Below, piece after piece: positions 1-6,960 of a stretch of 7,968 bases of DNA. Every line of letters starts with the position of its first letter. Position 1 is the stretch's first letter. The notes below the pieces were generated by a model. That model saw only the letters and a list, made by a program, of their open reading frames with translations. It ran no database searches and was not told the origin of the DNA. A program made the position numbers and the translations under genes. The DNA lies in the NCBI GenBank assembly GCA_030632625.1, contig DAOVUK010000121.1, positions 1-7,968 of the forward strand, given 5' to 3'. This DNA is from Gammaproteobacteria bacterium (GTDB lineage: Bacteria > Pseudomonadota > Gammaproteobacteria > GRL18).

Positions 1-657
1 ACCACAACTTGAGTTCAAAGGCGCAATGTCTTCTTCACCCATTAATGACAGGACTCTGTTGCCTGCTTTGTTCATGGCATCGTTGGAACGCAATAAAGGA
101 ATTTTCTTATCCAGAGCTTCACCTGTCCATGACATGAACACACATGGAATCATTAATGTTGCGCCATTATCAGTGTGCGTAACATAAACAGGGCTGGTGG
201 GATCCCATGCAGTATAACCACGAGCGGCATTGGTCATACGAATACTGCCATTAGGGAATGATGAACCATCTGGTTCACCCTTAATTAGCAGACTGCCGGT
301 GAATTCTGTAATTGCATTGCCATCAGAGCTGGTAATAACGAAACCATCATGTTTTTCAGCTGTCGCGTGAGTTAACGGGTAGAAAATATGAGAGTAGAAT
401 TTAACACCCTTAGAGACGGCCCACTCTTTCATTGCGGCAGCAACAATGTCGGCAGTCGCTGAATCTAGCGGTTTTCCGGTTTGTACGGTTTTCCTGATTG
501 CTTTATAGGCATTTTTAGACAGAGAATCTTCCATTTTTGCAAGATTAAACACATCACTTGCCCAGATCTCGCTCAGTGGATCAGTTTTGTCTAGTTCTAT
601 AGTCTCACGGTTGGTAATTTGGTAAATCGCTTGAAGGCGTGATTCATTTCCACTCAT
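1..657 (-). CDS. glnN: Type III glutamine synthetase, N-terminal part (cut by window edge)
   Basis: Glutamine synthetase makes glutamine from glutamate, ammonia and ATP in the cytoplasm. The reading frame is open from the ATG at 657 to base 1, giving 219 codons. Type III enzymes are usually about 700 residues, so roughly the first third is present. Recognisable type III signatures are AEKHDGF (about residues 100-106), [14 protein letters not shown] (124-137), [12 protein letters not shown] (145-156) and [14 protein letters not shown] (178-191); this arrangement is not found in GSI or GSII enzymes. The start is supported by a GAGGAA ribosome binding site (664-669) six bases before the ATG. A sigma-54 promoter and an NtrC-like site upstream suggest induction under nitrogen limitation. 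It lies downstream of the c-di-GMP gene on the same strand but appears to have its own promoter. Family assignment is firm from motifs; catalytic completeness cannot be judged from the fragment. Confidence 0.93.
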   Translation of the reverse strand, partial: MSGNESRLQAIYQITNRETIELDKTDPLSEIWASDVFNLAKMEDSLSKNAYKAIRKTVQTGKPLDSATADIVAAAMKEWAVSKGVKFYSHIFYPLTHATAEKHDGFVITSSDGNAITEFTGSLLIKGEPDGSSFPNGSIRMTNAARGYTAWDPTSPVYVTHTDNGATLMIPCVFMSWTGEALDKKIPLLRSNDAMNKAGNRVLSLMGEEDIAPLNSSCG

Positions 658-730
658 TCTGTGTTCCTCGGCTTAAATGACTAAATTGGGGGTTACGAAA
701 TTCGATTTTCATATTAATGGCATATTTTGA

Positions 731-746
731 AGCAATTATTATACCA
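731..746 (-). promoter_or_regulatory. Sigma-54 promoter of glnN
   Basis: On the minus strand the bases read TGGTATAATAATTGCT. The sigma-54 consensus is TGGCACG-N4-TTGCW. The invariant GG (-24) and GC (-12) are present with exactly ten bases between them, and the whole TTGCT block matches. The differences are T for C, T for C and A for G inside the -24 element. Transcription would start near 720, leaving a leader of about 60 bases. The site lies between an NtrC-like palindrome and a glutamine synthetase start, the arrangement expected of a nitrogen-regulated promoter. Confidence 0.75.
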
Positions 747-831
747 GCACCACAAATATGAGCAGTGGTAATGCTTAAAGCTCTGCTGACTCGATTTATA
801 GTATAAGAAACACATCTAATTACATTGGAAA

Positions 832-868
832 CTCATTTTTATGCACTATTTTGATGCATAAAAATGAG
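832..868. promoter_or_regulatory. 37-bp palindrome containing an NtrC-like enhancer site
   Basis: Two perfect 14-bp arms (832-845 and 855-868) flank a 9-bp centre. The middle 17 bases, 842-858, read TGCACTATTTTGATGCA and resemble the NtrC operator TGCACCAAAATGGTGCA, keeping TGCAC and TGCA at the correct spacing with a G-to-A change in the right half. Its centre lies about 130 bp upstream of the predicted sigma-54 start site, a normal enhancer distance. The palindrome extends well beyond a minimal NtrC site. A simple hairpin function is less likely because no T-run follows on either strand. Confidence 0.6.
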
Positions 869-950
869 CTGCATTTTAAAATAATCGCTTAATGTGAACC
901 GAATCATACTTACATTTCGGGCAAAAGCCAATTAAGTCCGATGTTGTAAG

Positions 951-974
951 TTTCTATGTTTCTATGTTTCTATG
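951..974. repeat. 8-bp tandem repeat, three exact copies
   Basis: TTTCTATG occurs three times in direct succession, followed by TTTATAAG, which begins as a partial fourth copy. It is non-coding and lies about 215 bp upstream of the predicted glnN transcription start. Such short tracts can change copy number by slippage; no function is evident. Confidence 0.85.
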
Positions 975-1106
975 TTTATAAGTTGTATGTTAAACATAAA
1001 ACCCCTGACTAGTGAGTATTAGGTGGGAGAGGATGAGCGAAAGAGATTCACTCACGCAAGACAATATAAGGCTATACTAATAAACAATTGATAACCCGGG
1101 CAAAGT

Positions 1107-3350
1107 TTAAACCATGGCCTTTACATGGCTCTTTTCTAAATTATGCTTTTCTAGATCATAGTCAGCCAGACTATTGAGAACAATCATCTGCATTTCATCG
1201 GTCGGCATCGGATGACCATACCAATAACCCTGAACAGTTGGACAGCCAATAGCTTTGATATAATCTATTTGTGATTTATTCTCAACACCTTCTGCGACAA
1301 TATTCATACCCATTTCTTTGGCCATTGCCACTATGGCGGTAATTATTGAGTTTTTATCACCCTCTGACTGTATTGTTGATATGAAGGAGCGATCGATTTT
1401 TAAGTTATTAAGCGGCAGTGTCTGTAAATAACTCAATGATGAGTAACCCATACCAAAATCATCTACGGCAAAACGAACACCATGGCCTGCTAACTGTTTT
1501 AATTTGCCTACCACCAGTTCCATTTCCTGCATCAGCGTATTTTCAGTAATTTCCAGCTCCAGTTGTTCAGCCCTGATATTGTATTTATTTAAAGTATCAA
1601 GCACATAATCAACAAAGTGTTCGGTGCTGATCTGGCAGGCTGAAATATTCACCGCCAGAACAATATCAGATAATACCGGGTAAGTTTCTATCCAATTCTG
1701 AAATATCCGACAAGAAGCATCCAGCATCCATTCCCCGATGGCATTAATTAAACCGGTCTCCTCTGCCAGAGGAATAAAATCATTGGGGGAAATCAGACCT
1801 TTTTCCGGATGATTCCAGCGGATCAATGCTTCGACACCGGATATTTTTTCTGACTTGACATCATATTGAGGCTGGAAATAAACTTCAAACTGGTTATCCT
1901 GAATCGCCTTTCTGATACCATTCTCAATAGACAGATGATTTTGAAATAAAACCTTCATGTGATCGGCGAAAAATTCATGACCATTTTTTCCCTTGCCTTT
2001 TATATTGTACATCGCCATATCAGCATGTTTGATAAGCGTTTCACTGCTGTCACCATCTTCAGGATAAATTGCAGTACCGATACTAAAAGTAACATAAACT
2101 TCATTACCTTCAATAAGAAAAGGTACTTCCAGTGCCTGAGTAATTTTATCAACCAGATTGAGCACATCATCACCAGAATGAATATCCGGCAGCATAAGAT
2201 TGAACTCATCACCACCCACTCTGGCCAATGTATCACTATCACGAGTGCAGGTTTTTAATCGTTTGGCAATTTCCTGCAGCAATTTATCACCGGCAAGATG
2301 TCCCAGAGAATCATTAACCACCTTGAAACGATCCATATCAAGAAACATCACCGCAATTTTCTTATTGTTTCGTTTCGCCTGAGACATGGCAAAATTAATT
2401 CTGTCACTGAATAAAATTCGATTGGGTAATTCGGTCAGCGCATCATGGTATAACTGAAAACAGATTGTTTCATCCAGACGTTTTTGCTCAGTCACATCTC
2501 TTGCTACACCGTAGATACCAATAATTTTATCTTTTGAATCTCTATCCGGTATTTCAGATGCATTTAATTTAATAGCAATTGAACGTGATTCAAAATCACA
2601 GAAATCCACTCCCGAAAATTTTGGTATCATTTTGAATTCTACTTTTTGAGCAACATCGACATTACTCCAGGAAGTACTAAAAGCAAAATTTGCTTTTTCA
2701 ATATCTTCTGTATGAATAAATTCTGAATAATGGTGACCAATAAATTCTTCCTGAGTATAACCCAGCAATTCAGTCACACGCTCATTAACAAAAACAAAAC
2801 AACCATTTTGATCCAGCATATAAACCATATCCGGAGAGTTGTTAACAAAGAAACTATAGCGCTTTTCTGATGCCTGCATACAACGGGTCATTGTATCCAG
2901 TTTTTGTTTCAGTTCCCGCTTTTCAATAAGATTATTGATCACCTTAATTAATTCAGCAGGGATATAAGGTTTATGCAAAAAATCTTTTGCCCCATGCCGC
3001 ATAGCCAGTGTGGCATTTTTAAAAGTTGCCTCGCCGCTGGTCACAATAATATCGGTATCGGGATATTTCACTTTTACTTCTTTCATCACCTGAAAACCAT
3101 CTACCCGGGGCATCAGCAAATCAAGTAATAAAATATCGACTGGTTTGTCAGCCATAATATCAAGCGCTTGCTGCCCGTCGACAGCCATTGTGCAGGTTAA
3201 ATCATAGAGTGAAAGCAGTTCCTGAACACTCTCTCGCATCAATTCATCATCATCAGCAACTAAAATGCTTACTGCAAACGCATCATTGGGATCCCGTATT
3301 TCTTTATAGAGATAAAAAATATTATCCCTATCGATACTATTATCGCTCAT
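1107..3350 (-). CDS. REC-PAS-GGDEF-EAL bifunctional c-di-GMP response regulator
   Basis: This cytoplasmic response regulator is predicted to make and/or break cyclic di-GMP. Numbering is from the ATG at 3350 (747 aa). A receiver domain (about 26-143) has the acidic DDD cluster (33-35), phospho-acceptor D77 in LLLDLLMP, T104 and K127. A linker leads to a PAS domain (about 163-292). The GGDEF domain (about 297-463) has an intact GGDEF motif (379-383) and an RDSD inhibitory I-site (370-373), five residues before it. The EAL domain (about 473-722) has VEALIRW, NIS, ELEITEN, VDDFG, LKIDRSF and VAEGVE, all the metal and catalytic motifs of an active phosphodiesterase. No membrane segment or signal peptide is seen. 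It follows a histidine kinase gene by 77 bp on the same strand, so phosphorylation by that kinase is likely. The kinetically dominant activity cannot be read from sequence. An ATG two codons upstream (3356) is possible but sits too close to the ribosome binding site. Confidence 0.95.
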   Translation of the reverse strand: MSDNSIDRDNIFYLYKEIRDPNDAFAVSILVADDDELMRESVQELLSLYDLTCTMAVDGQQALDIMADKPVDILLLDLLMPRVDGFQVMKEVKVKYPDTDIIVTSGEATFKNATLAMRHGAKDFLHKPYIPAELIKVINNLIEKRELKQKLDTMTRCMQASEKRYSFFVNNSPDMVYMLDQNGCFVFVNERVTELLGYTQEEFIGHHYSEFIHTEDIEKANFAFSTSWSNVDVAQKVEFKMIPKFSGVDFCDFESRSIAIKLNASEIPDRDSKDKIIGIYGVARDVTEQKRLDETICFQLYHDALTELPNRILFSDRINFAMSQAKRNNKKIAVMFLDMDRFKVVNDSLGHLAGDKLLQEIAKRLKTCTRDSDTLARVGGDEFNLMLPDIHSGDDVLNLVDKITQALEVPFLIEGNEVYVTFSIGTAIYPEDGDSSETLIKHADMAMYNIKGKGKNGHEFFADHMKVLFQNHLSIENGIRKAIQDNQFEVYFQPQYDVKSEKISGVEALIRWNHPEKGLISPNDFIPLAEETGLINAIGEWMLDASCRIFQNWIETYPVLSDIVLAVNISACQISTEHFVDYVLDTLNKYNIRAEQLELEITENTLMQEMELVVGKLKQLAGHGVRFAVDDFGMGYSSLSYLQTLPLNNLKIDRSFISTIQSEGDKNSIITAIVAMAKEMGMNIVAEGVENKSQIDYIKAIGCPTVQGYWYGHPMPTDEMQMIVLNSLADYDLEKHNLEKSHVKAMV

Positions 3351-3357
3351 TACCATT

Positions 3358-3363
3358 CCCCTT
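3358..3363 (-). promoter_or_regulatory. Ribosome binding site that decides the GGDEF-EAL start
   Basis: The minus strand reads AAGGGG here. It ends one base before the ATG at 3356 but seven bases before the ATG at 3350. The second spacing is normal, so the downstream ATG (giving MSDNS...) is preferred. Confidence 0.6.
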
Positions 3364-3427
3364 CAAAAAGGTCTTGTTCGAAATTAAACCGAACTATTAA
3401 CCAGCTTTTCCTGTTTATGAATTGATT

Positions 3428-5683
3428 TTATTTAGTGAAAAGCCTTCTTGGCAACAGAATAATAAATTCTGCACCCTTGCTTTCTTGTTTAATTGATACT
3501 GATGAGGGCTGCAGCGAATACCGATTACTGCCTCCTATCGTACCTCCCAGATCATTAACAAGATTTTTTATAATACTTAAGCCCAACCCGGAATGCTCTC
3601 CTGATTTAGTGCTTTTAACTGGCTTGAAAAGATTATTTAAAATTTCTTTTGGGATACCCGGCCCGTTATCTGAAATTCTTAATTCAATAAATTGTTCACC
3701 ATTAAAATTAACCTGATCCCGTGTACTGATATTAATTTCTCCGCCATCAGGCATTGCCTCCGCCGAGTTTTTAAATAAATTAGTTAAAATTTGTTTTAAA
3801 CTATTAGCATTGCTTTTAATCAGTGGAATGGATGAATCCAGATTTAAATGAGCAACAATCCCTGACTTTAAGAATAAAGACTCTTTAAAAATTAATATCA
3901 GCTGGTTGATTAGCTCATTGATATCCACTTTATTATTGTCGGCTTCCTTTTTTTGTGGTGTTTCCCTTATTCTGAGCACAATGTTACCCACCCGCTCAAC
4001 TTCTTCCATGAGGATTTCAAGTTGTCCCTGTAATTTTGAATCTTGCGAATCTGCCAGCTTAAGCGATAGTATCTGCAGGTAGTTTCGAATAACACCTAAT
4101 GGATTATTCGCTTCATGTACCAGCTTGCGGATCTGTAATGATTGTAATGATTTTTCTTCTTCAACAGCAGCTCGTAATTGTTCAGCCATAACTCTATCCT
4201 GAGATATAACTTCAGAGGCCGCTTTTGAAAATTCATACAATAGTCCTTTTTCACGTCTTATTGCCTGCAGTCGAACTGCACTGATGCCAGCAACCAATAC
4301 CCCGAATTTTTTATTATTAAGCTTGTCAAACAGGGGAATACAGAGCATTTCCTGTGCATCCATTAAGCGCAGCAATTGTCTGTCAAGAACAGACTTTTTA
4401 TCCTGCTCAGCTTCCTCTTGTAAAGAATTTTGTAAAGAGTCCTTTGAAGAGACGGGGATACCTTTAAGCAGGGCCTGAACAGGTAAAGTAACACTGGCAT
4501 CTAATGAGATATTAAAATGTGTCAGTAATCGTGCCTGTCGATTGGTTCCATAGCGACCCTTTAATTGTCGGGTTTCATCGTCATATGCCAGAAAAAGACA
4601 ATTAGATAAAGCAAACAGAACTTTGAGATTCTGCATGATTTGTTCTATTAATTCTTTTTCCGGTCGACGCTCTAAGCGGCAGCCATTAATTTGCTGCAGA
4701 GAACTGGATAAGGCAATCGTGCGTACATTTTCTGCCAGCGCCAGCTGAATTTGCTCATTATCCAGCTCAACAGAATTTTCAGCACTGATCTTGATGCCCA
4801 TCTTTTTCGCTGTATCCAGAAATTCTGAATGACTCCTGGCCAGCATTTCTTCCAGCAGCGGCTGATTTAAACCAAAGACACGGGAAACTTCTTCAAAAAC
4901 ACTTTCTTTATTTTCTAAAACAAATGTCGAAGTCTGACTTTCTACTACAGCAGGTTCACTGAGCATCGCTAATTTATGGGCCAGATTAATCACTTGCACC
5001 AGATGCGGTGTGCCCATTATTTGCTCAGCTGATTCTCGTTGATAAAGTACGGCATCACTCAGTATGGAATCTTTATCAAAGTCATTAATAATCCAGGCAC
5101 CTATTTCCGGGATACTTGCACCAATAAAATCCTGTTCTATCCTGCTTCGTTGTGATTCCAGTTCATACAATGATGCTGCCTGAACTGCATTTATTTTTTG
5201 TATGTACTCATCTGCATTGTGCATCAAACAAGCCAGTTCACCTAATTTATGCAATAAGCCGGCGATATAGGCTTCATCTTCGTGATGATAGCCGGTCAGA
5301 TGTGCTAATGCTCTGGCAATACTTGCAGTGGTTAATGATGTTTGCCAAAAACGGGCAAGCATTCCCTCATTATCGACATTAAATTGTGAGAAAAATTGTT
5401 GTACCGCAGAATTGATAGCAATGGTTTTAACCATTTTCAAACCGAGAGCAACCAGCAGACGGTTAAAATCTTTATTTTGATCCCATTGATAGTAAGCAGC
5501 AGAATTTGCAATTGACATAACTCTGGTAGTCAATGCCGGATCAGCCTGAATAATTTCTGTAATTTCTGTAAAACTGACATCCGGATCACGAATTACTTCA
5601 AGCAATTGAAGCAATACATAGGGCATCGATGGTATCTTATCCAGTTCTATGTGCAATGATTGATTTAATGGGGATTGCTGCAT
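3428..5683 (-). CDS. HDOD-GAF sensor histidine kinase, soluble
   Basis: A cytoplasmic sensor kinase, 751 aa from the ATG at 5683. The N-terminal HDOD domain (about 12-215) has the typical LDKIPSMP opening and the helix of IIQADPALTTRVMSIANSA. Its HD position reads LLHKLGEL, so the HD pair is absent, as is usual in HDOD proteins. A GAF-like domain (about 345-470) and a helical linker follow. The kinase core has an H box LVHEANNPL (phospho-acceptor H523), an N box LFKNSAEAM (N639), G1 ISDNGPGIP (D672), an F box FKPVKSTK and G2 SGLGLS (about 698-703). It should therefore autophosphorylate. No membrane segments are seen. The gene precedes the REC-PAS-GGDEF-EAL gene with a 77-bp gap and no terminator, so the two are probably an operon and a signalling pair. 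A TTG start 33 bases upstream (5716) is possible but has no ribosome binding site; the ATG has only a distant GGAG. The ligands of HDOD and GAF are unknown. Confidence 0.93.
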   Translation of the reverse strand: MQQSPLNQSLHIELDKIPSMPYVLLQLLEVIRDPDVSFTEITEIIQADPALTTRVMSIANSAAYYQWDQNKDFNRLLVALGLKMVKTIAINSAVQQFFSQFNVDNEGMLARFWQTSLTTASIARALAHLTGYHHEDEAYIAGLLHKLGELACLMHNADEYIQKINAVQAASLYELESQRSRIEQDFIGASIPEIGAWIINDFDKDSILSDAVLYQRESAEQIMGTPHLVQVINLAHKLAMLSEPAVVESQTSTFVLENKESVFEEVSRVFGLNQPLLEEMLARSHSEFLDTAKKMGIKISAENSVELDNEQIQLALAENVRTIALSSSLQQINGCRLERRPEKELIEQIMQNLKVLFALSNCLFLAYDDETRQLKGRYGTNRQARLLTHFNISLDASVTLPVQALLKGIPVSSKDSLQNSLQEEAEQDKKSVLDRQLLRLMDAQEMLCIPLFDKLNNKKFGVLVAGISAVRLQAIRREKGLLYEFSKAASEVISQDRVMAEQLRAAVEEEKSLQSLQIRKLVHEANNPLGVIRNYLQILSLKLADSQDSKLQGQLEILMEEVERVGNIVLRIRETPQKKEADNNKVDINELINQLILIFKESLFLKSGIVAHLNLDSSIPLIKSNANSLKQILTNLFKNSAEAMPDGGEINISTRDQVNFNGEQFIELRISDNGPGIPKEILNNLFKPVKSTKSGEHSGLGLSIIKNLVNDLGGTIGGSNRYSLQPSSVSIKQESKGAEFIILLPRRLFTK

Positions 5684-5736
5684 TTTTTTATTATTTACTC
5701 CAGCTTCCTTATGCAAATACTTAACAATACTAGCTA

Positions 5737-5765
5737 AGTCTATGTAATTTTAAATACATTTACAA
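5737..5765 (-). promoter_or_regulatory. Possible sigma-70 promoter of the kinase operon
   Basis: On the minus strand, TTGTAA (5760-5765) is followed 17 bases later by TAGACT (5737-5742), four of six matches to each element. The start would be near 5730, about 47 bases before the preferred ATG and about 14 bases before the alternative TTG. The region is AT-rich, so other boxes are possible. Confidence 0.35.
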
Positions 5766-5773
5766 GTTTGTAA
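5760..5773. promoter_or_regulatory. TTACAA-GT-TTGTAA palindrome, possible operator
   Basis: Two perfect 6-bp arms lie around a GT spacer in the divergent control region, directly over the predicted -35 box of the kinase operon. This is a plausible repressor or activator site, but no matching regulator family is recognised, and a short AT-rich palindrome could arise by chance. Confidence 0.3.
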
Positions 5774-5814
5774 TCTATTTCCTACCTGATTATTTTTCCA
5801 TATCAACTTCATTT

Positions 5815-5843
5815 TTGTAAATCGCTGTAATTTTCAATATACT
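5815..5843 (+). promoter_or_regulatory. Sigma-70 promoter of the FlhG-like gene
   Basis: TTGTAA (5815-5820), a 17-base spacer and TATACT (5838-5843) give a good sigma-70 match. Transcription would begin near 5850, about 30 bases before the ATG at 5881. No clear flagellar sigma-28 promoter is seen. Confidence 0.5.
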
Positions 5844-5880
5844 CGACTTATATTAAGCATAGTAGAAAGTCCGGATAAAT

Positions 5881-6882
5881 ATGCCTGCTACCAATACGCA
5901 TGAACATGATTTTGCACGGGTAATTGCCATTTCCAGTGGTAAGGGCGGGGTGGGTAAGAGTACACTGGCAATCAATCTTGGTATCGCTCTTGCTCATGCC
6001 GGAAAAAAAGTGTGTCTGTTTGATGCGGATACCAATCTGGCCAATCTCAATATTCTTCTTGGTATCACCCCGTTACACACTCTGGAACATTTTTTTAAAA
6101 ATAATGTTTCTATACAGGATGTACTGACCAGGGGGCCGGGAGGAATCGATATTGTCTCCGGTGCATCCGGAGTGACTGATTTTATCCAGTTTTCCTATCG
6201 GCAGCAGAAAAAACTCATACAGGGTTTACGCTCACTGGAAAAAAACTACCACTACCTGCTTATTGATACTGCTGCCGGGATCGCTCAAACCAACATCAGC
6301 CTGATATTAGCGGCACCATACCTGCTGCTTACTATCACCGGGGAACCCACTTCATTAACTGATGCCTTTTCTCTACTGCGTATATTAAAAAAATATCATT
6401 ATCAACAACCTGTACTGGTGGTGGTCAATATGGCCGCCAGTCATCAGTCAGCTCAGGCCACTTTTAAGCGTTTTAAAATGGCGGTAAATAAACATTTGCA
6501 ATTAGCGCAAATACATCTTGCCGGCTATATTCTGGCCGATAAAAACATCCCGGCCTCTATTTTACAGCAGCAGGCTATTTTATTAAAACATCCCGATTCA
6601 CCCGCCAGCCAGTGCATATCTCTAATTAGTAAGCGCTTACTAACTATGTTTAGTCAAGAGCATCATAGTCATACTCCCTTTAGTAATTATTATACTGATT
6701 TGACCCTGCCTGATAATATCGACAAGCACATAGATAACAGCCGGTTAATACCGTCTACCAACGCACTGACGCCAGCGCAGACAACTGAAGTTAGGCGCTC
6801 TGCTTTATTACAGACAGGTTTATTACGAGCCAGTCATTATGCTCGTTTATCAGGACAAAGGAGGTTGAATCAATCGATGTGA
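5881..6882 (+). CDS. MinD/ParA-type ATPase of the FlhG (FleN/YlxH) group
   Basis: A deviant Walker-type P-loop ATPase, 333 aa. It has SGKGGVGKST (19-28) with signature lysine K21, Walker A' LFDADTNLANLNILLG (47-61), GGIDIVSGASG (87-97), Walker B LLIDTAAG (126-133) and GEPTSLTDAFSLLRIL (154-169). The last three blocks are typical of FlhG rather than ParA or MinD. FlhG dimerises on ATP and the membrane, and sets flagellar number and position with FlhF. This copy lacks an obvious N-terminal DQA activation motif, and flhF and fliA do not flank it. The tail from about 260 is His-, Ser- and Thr-rich and ends in a basic stretch (about 303-329: VRRSALL, GLLRAS, ARLSGQRRL) that could form an amphipathic membrane-binding helix. 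It is transcribed divergently from the HDOD kinase/c-di-GMP operon. The start has only a weak GGA ribosome binding site. ATPase fold is certain; a flagellar role is inferred and another polar or chemosensory system is possible. Confidence 0.88.
   Translation: MPATNTHEHDFARVIAISSGKGGVGKSTLAINLGIALAHAGKKVCLFDADTNLANLNILLGITPLHTLEHFFKNNVSIQDVLTRGPGGIDIVSGASGVTDFIQFSYRQQKKLIQGLRSLEKNYHYLLIDTAAGIAQTNISLILAAPYLLLTITGEPTSLTDAFSLLRILKKYHYQQPVLVVVNMAASHQSAQATFKRFKMAVNKHLQLAQIHLAGYILADKNIPASILQQQAILLKHPDSPASQCISLISKRLLTMFSQEHHSHTPFSNYYTDLTLPDNIDKHIDNSRLIPSTNALTPAQTTEVRRSALLQTGLLRASHYARLSGQRRLNQSM
6857..6865 (+). promoter_or_regulatory. Strong Shine-Dalgarno sequence with no gene behind it
   Basis: AAAGGAGGT is a near-perfect ribosome binding site inside the last codons of the ATPase gene. 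The ATG that follows (6877-6879) is in the ATPase frame and meets TGA at once. A GTG at 6879 opens only nine codons before TAA. A perfect terminator follows within 60 bases. It may be a relic of translational coupling to a lost downstream gene, or simply a coding coincidence. Confidence 0.5.
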
Positions 6883-6921
6883 AGTTTTGCTGCGACTATC
6901 AGCGATAAGTTTCAGACAAAC

Positions 6922-6953
6922 AAAAAAGCCCGCAGCAGAGCTGCGGGCTTTTT
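6922..6953. terminator. Bidirectional rho-independent terminator
   Basis: A perfect 9-bp GC-rich stem (6928-6936 with 6940-6948, AGA loop) is flanked by A6 on the left and T5 on the right, so the base pairing can extend into the A/T tracts and both strands carry a T-run after the stem. It lies between the 3' ends of the plus-strand ATPase gene and the minus-strand sulfur-globule-like gene and should end both transcripts. Confidence 0.95.
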
Positions 6954-6960
6954 AAAGTCA

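Larger units (their letters stand above)
658..1106. other. Intergenic region upstream of glnN (449 bp)
   Basis: No convincing gene is seen on either strand. The stretch is AT-rich and holds the glnN ribosome binding site, a sigma-54 promoter, a long palindrome with an NtrC-like site and a short tandem repeat, all listed separately. A weak inverted repeat TATGTTTA/TAAACATA (971-978 and 991-998) lies just after the tandem repeat. No clear terminator with a T-run is visible downstream of the c-di-GMP gene that ends at 1107, so read-through towards glnN is possible. Confidence 0.6.

Noticed and set aside
747..774. GCACCA ... TGGTAATGC as a second NtrC site
   Set aside because: The half-sites are 13 bases apart instead of about 3, and the right half is imperfect.
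951..974. CRISPR-like array
   Set aside because: The 8-bp units are directly adjacent with no spacers.
1959..2382. Antisense and shifted frames inside the GGDEF-EAL gene
   Set aside because: They lie wholly inside a gene with intact domains and are frame shadows.
3376..3394. GTTCG/CGAAC hairpin between the kinase and c-di-GMP genes as a terminator
   Set aside because: The stem is only 5 bp with a 9-base AT loop and lacks a T-run, so it should not stop transcription.
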